Assembly: GCA_937124505.1 (NCBI GenBank)
Contig: CAKZKV010000136.1
Coordinates: 1-12,285 of the forward strand
DNA length: 12,285 nucleotides
Reading direction: 5' to 3'
Source of the DNA: an uncultured Alphaproteobacteria bacterium
GTDB taxonomy: Bacteria; Pseudomonadota; Alphaproteobacteria; Micavibrionales; Micavibrionaceae
Position 1 is the stretch's first letter, and the number at the start of each line of letters is the position of its first letter. Below the pieces are notes generated by a model. The model worked only from the letters and a program-made list of their open reading frames with translations. It was not told the DNA's origin and did not search any database. Both the position numbers and the translations under genes were made by a program. Shown piece by piece: positions 6,502-12,285 of this stretch.

Positions 6502-8109
6502 ATGAAAACGAGACGTTATTTTAAGCAATTCCTGCTGGCATCTTCTGTTGTTGGTTTAAGTATTGCCGCGGCTTCCCATGCACGTGCTGCTTTTGAGTGG
6601 ACCCCACCGCAAGAAGTTGTTGCGGAAGAACCATCCTTATCAGAAGAAAACGCGGCTCCTGAAGATATGCTGCCCGTGGTTCCATCTGCGGAAGAAATTC
6701 AGACTGAAGAAATTCTTCCAGAAGTATCTGTTCAGGAAGAGATAATATTGGAAGATATCAATGAAAATGACATTGAGGAAGACCTCCGACAAATCATTGA
6801 AGAAGCAACAGAAAGCAATGTGATTACGCCTGTTGCAGATATTCCGGAGAGCGAGCAAATCGATGAGGTTCCACAAAATATTGTAGTGGAGCCTATCGCC
6901 GAGCAAGTATTGGAAGACGTGAAAAATGCTCCCAAACAAAGTATGCTGTTTGATTCTGTTCAGGACACACCGAAGCAGGATTCTAATTTTATACAGGGAT
7001 TCGGTCGTGATTTGCCGTTAATTACAGCCGTGCGCCAGATCGTTCCAACAGATGTTCCTTATGCTTTTGGGGAAAGCCTTGATTTAGCACAACTCGTGAG
7101 TTGGGAAGGGGGCGAAACATGGCAGGAAACTTTATTGAAGATTGCGAAAGACAATAATCTGAAAGTTGATTTTTCAAATCATATGGTTCGTATATCCAAC
7201 GCAGATACCACGATCTCGGAATCAGAGGCATCGCCGGAAATTGAAACAGTCCGTTTGGAAAGTATTCAGACAATGGAGGAACCCACCGAAAAAAAGTCTG
7301 AAGAGGGTGTGAAGGTTGTAATTGTAAAAGATGATGTATCTGTTTCTGCGGAAGGTGCGCTAAGAAAAACTCAAAAACCACTTAAGGTAGCGCAGCAAGC
7401 TGTAACCGAAAATGAAGTATTGGAAGCTACGATTTCAGATGCGATTGTCATTTCACCAATAGAGGATATGCAGACATCTGTTCCCCTTCCTGAAAAGGAA
7501 GGCACAGATGTGCTAAGCGAAGTAACGGAAGGCGCGGTGATTGAACCGATTGATCCACCATCTCAGGAAACGTTGCAACGTGCCAATAAGGAGGCAAAGA
7601 CATCCAGAATGACGGATGAGATGAAAATGGCAGAGCTTGAAGATCCTGCTATGTCTATGATTGATCAGGTGGTTGCTGATATGCAGGAAGACAGACCTGC
7701 TAAAGCCATCGTAGAGCCTGTTCCTCTCCAGATCACAGAACCTGCTCCGATAGAGGTATCTCAAGATGCCTCCGCGGCGGATCTAACGGAAGATGTAAAA
7801 ACCTCGATACCCGCTCAGAATCAGATGAAGGATACGTCCAGATTGTCTTTTGTAAAGACCTGGAAGGTCAAGAAAAATTCTGATCTGAAAACAACGTTAG
7901 AAGCCTGGTCTCAGGAGGTTGGCGTTAATTTACTTTGGAAAATGGACAAAGACTATGTTGTGAATTACATGGTCTGGGTCGATGGCAACTATGAAGAAGC
8001 AGTAGATGTCCTGATGCAAGGGTATGAAAACCAGAAAGGGCTTATTCCTGTTGCCACGCTGCAGATGGGGCCTTCCGGCCCAGTGCTGGTAATTGAGCCG
8101 GCTGCTTAA
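6502..8109 (+). CDS. Periplasmic TcpQ/secretin-N-like two-domain protein with acidic linkers
   Basis: This 535-residue exported protein has a Sec signal peptide (residues 1-30, SHARA-AF type cleavage) and no cysteine, so it is not a lipoprotein. Two short folded regions stand out. The first, about 163-233, reads GFGRDLPLITAVRQIVP, then VSWEGGETWQETLLKIA, then a strand ending MVRIS. The second, about 449-533, reads FVKTWKVKKNSDLKTTLEAW, then GVNLLWKMDKDYVVNY and the WVDGNYEEAVDVLMQGY block, and resembles the TcpQ C-terminal domain (PilL/secretin-accessory type). Between and before them are long Glu/Val/Pro-rich acidic linkers (33-160 and 235-445). Its good AGAGGAA ribosome-binding site and the 38-base gap after icmT place it in the same operon. 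I infer a periplasmic accessory that reaches toward the outer-membrane ring or peptidoglycan. No specific dot/icm gene name can be assigned. Confidence 0.75.
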   Translation: MKTRRYFKQFLLASSVVGLSIAAASHARAAFEWTPPQEVVAEEPSLSEENAAPEDMLPVVPSAEEIQTEEILPEVSVQEEIILEDINENDIEEDLRQIIEEATESNVITPVADIPESEQIDEVPQNIVVEPIAEQVLEDVKNAPKQSMLFDSVQDTPKQDSNFIQGFGRDLPLITAVRQIVPTDVPYAFGESLDLAQLVSWEGGETWQETLLKIAKDNNLKVDFSNHMVRISNADTTISESEASPEIETVRLESIQTMEEPTEKKSEEGVKVVIVKDDVSVSAEGALRKTQKPLKVAQQAVTENEVLEATISDAIVISPIEDMQTSVPLPEKEGTDVLSEVTEGAVIEPIDPPSQETLQRANKEAKTSRMTDEMKMAELEDPAMSMIDQVVADMQEDRPAKAIVEPVPLQITEPAPIEVSQDASAADLTEDVKTSIPAQNQMKDTSRLSFVKTWKVKKNSDLKTTLEAWSQEVGVNLLWKMDKDYVVNYMVWVDGNYEEAVDVLMQGYENQKGLIPVATLQMGPSGPVLVIEPAA

Positions 8110-8113
8110 TATT

Positions 8114-9286
8114 TTACAGGAAAGTTGCCAGTGTCAATCCGCTAACGGACGCTGTAACGCGGTAGGATGCTTCAAGCTGGATTTGTAAAGAATTCAGCTT
8201 AATGGCAACCTCATCAATATCGGCATTTTCCACATCACTGATCGTATTCAGAACCGTGGCCTTATCCAGTATATGCCGGTCTTTAATTTGTGAGAGTCGT
8301 GCGCGGTCACTTTCAAGGGCAAACCGTACCTCGTCCAGATCATCAATCGCCTGATTAATCATGCGGCCAAGGTCATTAATAATTTTGAAAAAGTTATCTG
8401 CTCTTTGATCGTTTTCCGCATTGAATTCATCCAGAACAACCGGGTCTGAAAAATCAGGAGGCAAAACCAGAGACGTTCCGGGCGGCGGTGTTTGAGGCAG
8501 GTCAGAAGGAAGTGTCGCCCCGTCAAAATCTGATCTTTCCAGCTTTATTTTTTCAATGTGATAAACCTCTGACGTATCTGTCACGGTGAGTTCATTTAAC
8601 ATCTGCGTTGCAATGATGATGTCCCGAAAGCCATCCGCATTTCCAAACGTTGTGTAATCGATTTCGGTTGTTTTATCGACCCGCACCGTGACTTTTCCGA
8701 CATCGCCATTTGTCAGAGGGGCGTTATATCCAATAACGGTGTCGGTTGTAGCGCGATAAGAAGCAATCAGATTATCCGTTGTTAATGTTTCCGCGCGCCA
8801 GTCAGTCAGCTCTCCTTTCAAAAAAGTGGAGAGTGTTCCGCTTGAAAGGGAGAGAGGTTTTGTCGTGGTATTGGCCCCGCCGAAGACATAGCGTTCATTA
8901 TCCTGTGCATTGATCAAATCTTCCATAAAATCAATAATGTTTTCTGTGATGTCATGGATACGATCAAGACTTATTTCCCCTTCCTGAATTTCATTGGCAA
9001 CAATATTTGCTACATTGCCGGCCTGATTTTGTAATTCTTCGATGACGGTTGACATCTGCTCCAGCCGACGATCCGCAATTGTAATGTTGTTGATGTATGT
9101 TTCAATCGAATTAAACTCAGCCCTTGAACGTTTGGAGATGATGGCATTAGTTTCCAGCCCGCTGAATTTCTGGGAAATTTTACCTGTACTTAGCTGCAGT
9201 TGCAGATCGCTCAGCGTAAACTGCTGCCGTTTGACATTTGATATTTGAGAGAGTGTTTGTCCTAAAGTGGAAATGCTGGTGACCAT
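8114..9286 (-). CDS. flgL: Flagellar hook-associated protein 3 (FlgL)
   Basis: This 390-residue protein has the flagellin-like N-terminal helical domain (ISTLGQTLSQISNVKRQQFTLSDLQLQLSTGK, then LETNAIISKRSRAEFNSIETYINNI) and the matching C-terminal helix, with DVENADIDEVAIKLNSLQIQLEASYRVTASVSGL at the end. Between them lies a variable middle region with a proline-rich loop. FlgL forms the second hook-filament junction ring, between FlgK and flagellin, and is exported by the flagellar type III apparatus without a cleaved signal. The gene follows flgK by 13 bases; its AAGGAG ribosome-binding site overlaps the flgK stop codon, so the two are translationally linked. The 3' end is only 4 bases from the convergent TcpQ-like gene, and I see no terminator in between. 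Confidence 0.92.
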   Translation of the reverse strand: MVTSISTLGQTLSQISNVKRQQFTLSDLQLQLSTGKISQKFSGLETNAIISKRSRAEFNSIETYINNITIADRRLEQMSTVIEELQNQAGNVANIVANEIQEGEISLDRIHDITENIIDFMEDLINAQDNERYVFGGANTTTKPLSLSSGTLSTFLKGELTDWRAETLTTDNLIASYRATTDTVIGYNAPLTNGDVGKVTVRVDKTTEIDYTTFGNADGFRDIIIATQMLNELTVTDTSEVYHIEKIKLERSDFDGATLPSDLPQTPPPGTSLVLPPDFSDPVVLDEFNAENDQRADNFFKIINDLGRMINQAIDDLDEVRFALESDRARLSQIKDRHILDKATVLNTISDVENADIDEVAIKLNSLQIQLEASYRVTASVSGLTLATFL

Positions 9287-9299
9287 ATTTTTTTTCTCC

Positions 9300-11786
9300 T
9301 TATCTCACAGCGTCAAGTAGTTCCTGAAATAACTGATCAACGGCGGTTACGGCGCGGGCCGCTGCCGCATAGGCGGTTTGGATGACAATCAGGTTGGACA
9401 GTTCTTCATCCAGATTGACCCCCGATTCATTAATCAGTTGTAATTCCAGTGCTTCTTTGTAGTTTTGTTCGTCTTCCAGTCTGGATTCCACTAAAGAGAG
9501 ATCTTCAATGTGCTTGCTCACAACTTTCTGGGTAAAATCTATCAATGTTGTAGATCCTGCAATATCCGTATCAACGCCGATATCCGGCCCCAGATAGTCT
9601 GAGCGAAAGGACACAAAAACACCGCTGCCGGAAAATGTTTCGGACTGGTAAGCGACATCGGTGATGGGGGAAACTTCCTGTCCTGTCACGCCGAGAGCGC
9701 CGTTATTATCACGAATGCTACCGAACAGAGCGCTGACAATGTTAATTCCTATTGGTAATGCAGCCAGAGCATCTGCCGTACCGTCCGCGTCCGTATCATC
9801 AATAAGGGCTTGTGCTGTCCCGCCCGGAATATTTTCAAAGGGGCCACCTGTTATTCTGAGATCACCACCAAAATCAGGGTTGCTGTAACTGTTCCCCGGA
9901 CGCAGACGAATTTGCCCGCCAAGTCCATCGGGGTCGGCTATAAAATCATAGACAGCCAGGTTCGGAACCGCCTGAAGCTTTGCCAGCAAATCAACTTCTG
10001 TATCGTTTCGGTCAATGGAAACTCGTGTTGAGATATCATTTCCAACCTGAATATCAAAGTAAGGGTCTATGGCTTCGCTGGTTGCGCCATCGGAAAAACC
10101 AAGAAAAAGCAGGCCATCATTTCCCAAGCCGTTGGGGACTGTTCCGGGATCGGCGCTGATAGTAATATCTCCGCGTGAGAGCATTTGAAGCTGGCCGGAG
10201 GGGCCAACCTGCACATTCACGCCCATTGTTGCCAGATCAGCCTGATCTGCGGCGGGCAGGGCGGGGATTGCAACCGTATTGATATAGCTGACCAGATCGC
10301 CGGCAAAATTACCTGTGGGTGGTTGCAAAGCTACAACACTCAGATCAATATCAATATCCACACTCAGCCCCAGATCGGGATCAGAAAAGTTCAGGCGGAA
10401 AACGTCGTTGGGATCGTCCAGCAGTGTGTTCGCGGTTGCCACAATATCCGCTGTATCTGCATAGGTTGTCAGGTCAACAGCGCCTGTGAAAGTATTTGTA
10501 GAGTAAATACCAAGATAATCCTGCAAAGTGGCGCCGGCAACGTCGACCGGGGAAAAGCTGAGCGTTCCTATGGCCTGCTGGAAGTCTGTCTGGCCGAACG
10601 TATATTCCAGAACACGGCGAATCACTTCATTGGAACCGTCCTGAACAACGGCACCATACGTGCCGGTGCGAAGCAGGCTGTTATCATTGATAATGGCCTG
10701 ATTAACCTGTATTTTTCCGGCGAATCCGACATAGGAAACCGAAGACGTTTCATCAATGAGTGGCGTGAGAGGATCATCGAGGGTTGGGGGCGTATCTGGC
10801 GGGACTATCCCTGTTTCATCGGTAAACAATCTTAAGCCCTGTGCTTCGAAGCGTAACGCAAGCTTATGTGCGACTTCATCAATCTGGGCCGTATATTGAG
10901 GCAGGATTTCGTCTCGCAGTTCCAGGAGCGCCCCTATTTTTCCCCCGAGATTTTTCTCGGTCAGGTCAACCCCTCCGGGCGTTGTGGCAGGATCACCATG
11001 CAGAAACAGACTGCTGACCCCCAGATCGGGGTAAGAATTTACAGCAGAGACAGGGGCAGGATTAAATACCAGTTCATAAGCCGATTCAGCCGCGAGTTCC
11101 TGCCCTTCCGGGGTTTGAATGACCATGACTCCATCACCGCGTACAAAAAAGCTGATATCTATTTCCTGTGTTAATTCCTTAATGGCGTTGTCACGGAAAT
11201 CTTCCAACTGGGCCGTTGTTCTGTTGTTTCTAAGTAAAAATGAAATTTCTGAATTTAAATCCGCAATATGTTCCAAAAGGTCATTGACGCGACTGACAGA
11301 TACACTGAGGTCCGTTTGTGCGTCATTCCTCAGTTGTGTCAAGAGGGCGGCAAAATCATTTATTTTCTGTGCGACTGTTTGTGCCTGATCAACCGTTTGA
11401 CTCAGGAGATACGTATCATCGGCACTGTCAGAAAGCGCACTGAAATTATCCCTCAGATCGGCAATTTCTGCCGCAAAAGAGACCTCTGCGTCCGGAGCCC
11501 CATGAAAGTTTTCGATCGACTTTAAATAGTTGAGTTTTGTGTCTTGGGCGCTTGTTTTGCTGATCTGGGTCCAGACATCCCGTGTCAGGGTTAAGTCAAC
11601 TTTTCGTATGATTGTATTGGCACGAACGGCAACGGCTTCACCGTTAATCGCCTGGGTTGATTGTGGCAGGATTTTTCGGGTGTACCCTTCCGTTCCCACA
11701 TTGGCAACATTCGTGGAAATCACACTGAGTTGTTGCTGAGAGATTCTTAAACCAGACAATGCGGCGTCTAAGGCACCAATGGACAT
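9300..11786 (-). CDS. flgK: Flagellar hook-associated protein 1 (FlgK), enlarged
   Basis: This 828-residue hook-filament junction protein is well above the roughly 550 residues of Salmonella FlgK. The N-terminus (MSIGALDAALSGLRISQQQL, then STNVANVGTEGYTRK) is the flagellar rod/hook N-terminal domain, and coiled helices follow to about 210. The C-terminus (VNLDEELSNLIVIQTAYAAAARAVTAVDQLF) is the conserved partner helix. The surplus lies at about 325-720, a beta-rich, Asp/Gly-rich region that appears to hold two related modules (about 460-548 and 575-650). It also contains an Asp-rich loop DTDADGTAD (664-672) that looks calcium-binding. FlgK caps the hook and seats FlgL. The start follows an AGGAG ribosome-binding site with 7-base spacing. 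Expression is probably governed by the sigma-54 promoter and hairpin just upstream. Confidence 0.95.
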   Translation of the reverse strand: MSIGALDAALSGLRISQQQLSVISTNVANVGTEGYTRKILPQSTQAINGEAVAVRANTIIRKVDLTLTRDVWTQISKTSAQDTKLNYLKSIENFHGAPDAEVSFAAEIADLRDNFSALSDSADDTYLLSQTVDQAQTVAQKINDFAALLTQLRNDAQTDLSVSVSRVNDLLEHIADLNSEISFLLRNNRTTAQLEDFRDNAIKELTQEIDISFFVRGDGVMVIQTPEGQELAAESAYELVFNPAPVSAVNSYPDLGVSSLFLHGDPATTPGGVDLTEKNLGGKIGALLELRDEILPQYTAQIDEVAHKLALRFEAQGLRLFTDETGIVPPDTPPTLDDPLTPLIDETSSVSYVGFAGKIQVNQAIINDNSLLRTGTYGAVVQDGSNEVIRRVLEYTFGQTDFQQAIGTLSFSPVDVAGATLQDYLGIYSTNTFTGAVDLTTYADTADIVATANTLLDDPNDVFRLNFSDPDLGLSVDIDIDLSVVALQPPTGNFAGDLVSYINTVAIPALPAADQADLATMGVNVQVGPSGQLQMLSRGDITISADPGTVPNGLGNDGLLFLGFSDGATSEAIDPYFDIQVGNDISTRVSIDRNDTEVDLLAKLQAVPNLAVYDFIADPDGLGGQIRLRPGNSYSNPDFGGDLRITGGPFENIPGGTAQALIDDTDADGTADALAALPIGINIVSALFGSIRDNNGALGVTGQEVSPITDVAYQSETFSGSGVFVSFRSDYLGPDIGVDTDIAGSTTLIDFTQKVVSKHIEDLSLVESRLEDEQNYKEALELQLINESGVNLDEELSNLIVIQTAYAAAARAVTAVDQLFQELLDAVR

Positions 11787-11823
11787 AAAAAAGCTCCTGA
11801 AAAGTTATCTTATCAGGAGCTTT
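11787..11823 (-). terminator. Terminator-like hairpin that embeds the flgK ribosome-binding site
   Basis: Read on the minus strand, AAAGCTCCTGA (11823-11813) pairs perfectly with TCAGGAGCTTT (11800-11790) across a 12-base loop, giving an 11-bp stem. It is followed by a T-run (11792-11787) that abuts the flgK ATG directly. It has the form of an intrinsic terminator for the upstream gene, whose stop codon lies 27 bases before the hairpin. The 3' arm contains the only good flgK Shine-Dalgarno (AGGAG), so folding would also hide it. Folding energy was not computed. Confidence 0.7.
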
Positions 11824-11838
11824 GCAAAGAAAGTGCCA
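11823..11838 (-). promoter_or_regulatory. Sigma-54 (RpoN) promoter for flgK-flgL
   Basis: On the minus strand the sequence TGGCACTTTCTTTGCA matches the -24/-12 consensus: TGGCAC, five bases, TTGCA, with exactly ten bases between the GG and the GC. The match misses only the G usually found after TGGCAC. Counting from the -12 base at 11824 puts the transcription start near 11812-11809, about 25 bases before the flgK ATG. Sigma-54 control of flagellar hook and junction genes is well established in Caulobacter, Vibrio and Campylobacter. An enhancer site for the activator (such as FlbD) was not identified. Confidence 0.8.
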
Positions 11839-11850
11839 GTTTTTGTTATG

Positions 11851-12285
11851 TTACTCTCCCCAGAGATTTTGGGAACCCATATCTCTTAGGTCTACGTCTA
11901 CATTATATTCTTGCAGATCACGTAACTTCATTTCAACTAAAAGGGAAAGCAAAAGTTCTTTTCGAAGGGCCGCTTCATAACGATCACGCGTTTGCATCAG
12001 TTGCATGGCTTCCATCGTCACCTGAAAACGATCTATGTTGGCTTCTTTTGTGATGAGATTTGTGTAGAAGTTCGGGTGTTGGTATATCTGCTTTGTCAGC
12101 ATGTGCATCTGGGCAAAATAACTTGGATTTTCCCCGACAAAAAATTTGATATCATCAGGGGTCATACCAAATTCTTTTAACAAGCCATGAACCTCTGTTG
12201 TGACAAAGCCACTTCCTTCAGATTTCATTCCAACTAAATTGGCGTAACTGTTACGGGCAACATTACGGATCGCACTGATTGATCT
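11851..12285 (-). CDS. Unrecognised protein upstream of flgK (partial, 5' end beyond window)
   Basis: The frame is open to the last base of the window, so at least 144 residues are visible and the true start is probably outside; an internal ATG at 12228 has 19 open codons before it. I do not recognise a family. The visible part appears mostly helical and moderately charged: LLKEFGMTPDDIKFFVGENPSYF, then a helix-rich stretch with RFQVTMEAMQLMQTRDRYEAALRKELLLSLLVEMKLRDL, ending DMGSQNLWGE. No cysteine, signal peptide or membrane segment can be seen in this portion. Its position directly before flgK and on the same strand suggests a flagellar-cluster gene, as small uncharacterised genes often lie beside flgE and flgK. 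The hairpin 27 bases after its stop codon probably ends its transcript. Confidence 0.6.
   Translation of the reverse strand, partial: RSISAIRNVARNSYANLVGMKSEGSGFVTTEVHGLLKEFGMTPDDIKFFVGENPSYFAQMHMLTKQIYQHPNFYTNLITKEANIDRFQVTMEAMQLMQTRDRYEAALRKELLLSLLVEMKLRDLQEYNVDVDLRDMGSQNLWGE

Noticed and set aside
6691..6715. Direct repeat of GAAGAAATTC in the TcpQ-like gene
   Set aside because: It reflects repeated Glu-Glu-Ile codons in the acidic linker rather than a separate element.
8068..8081. GGGCC/GGCCC hairpin near the end of the TcpQ-like gene as a terminator
   Set aside because: It has only a 5-bp stem inside the coding region, with no following T-run.
10185..10835. A 216-codon rightward open frame opposite flgK
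   Set aside because: It lies wholly antisense to a confident flgK, its translation is compositionally odd (rich in Cys, Ile, Gly), it has no recognisable domain and no ribosome-binding site; it is a shadow of flgK codon use.
10367..11032. Recurring CCCAGATCGGG in flgK
   Set aside because: The copies encode similar Asp-Leu-Gly peptides (DLGL, DLGV) in FlgK and are few and irregularly spaced; this is coding bias, not a repeat array.

Overview
The window looks like a chromosomal segment of a flagellated alphaproteobacterium with moderate GC. The class assignment is inference, from an RNase J tail, the style of the FlgK/FlgL proteins and a sigma-54 flagellar promoter. A predatory or host-associated lineage such as Micavibrio relatives is possible but cannot be shown from this sequence. 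I see no tRNA, rRNA, insertion sequence, integrase or CRISPR.

Left edge (1-977): the 3' end of an RNase J gene runs rightward and overlaps tail-to-tail with a leftward HAD-superfamily phosphatase/phosphomutase gene. A 200-bp divergent intergenic region follows (978-1177).

Centre (1178-8109): eight rightward genes form part of a type IVB (Dot/Icm, IncI-tra-like) secretion locus. In order they are a periplasmic DsbC/DsbG-like thiol-disulfide protein, an unrecognised helical protein with a proline-rich tail, a small lytic transglycosylase, DotD (lipoprotein), DotC, DotB (ATPase), IcmT/TraK, and a large periplasmic protein with two secretin-N-domain/TcpQ-like domains joined by long acidic linkers. 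The order dotD-dotC-dotB-icmT follows traH-traI-traJ-traK of IncI plasmids rather than the scattered Legionella layout. DotD, DotC and the TcpQ-like protein would act at the outer membrane and periplasm, DotB would power the machine from the cytoplasm, IcmT would sit in the inner membrane, and the transglycosylase would open peptidoglycan. DotA, DotG, DotH, DotI and DotL are not in the window. DotC lacks the lipobox known from Legionella DotC.

Right part (8114-12285): leftward flagellar genes, flgK then flgL, ending 4 bp from the TcpQ-like gene. An unrecognised gene enters from the right edge upstream of flgK. Between it and flgK lies the most striking sequence in the window: a strong sigma-54 promoter match overlapping a terminator-like hairpin whose 3' arm holds the flgK Shine-Dalgarno sequence. 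The geometry predicts that sigma-54 transcripts begin just past the hairpin's 5' arm and so escape it, while readthrough transcripts from the upstream gene would carry the complete hairpin.
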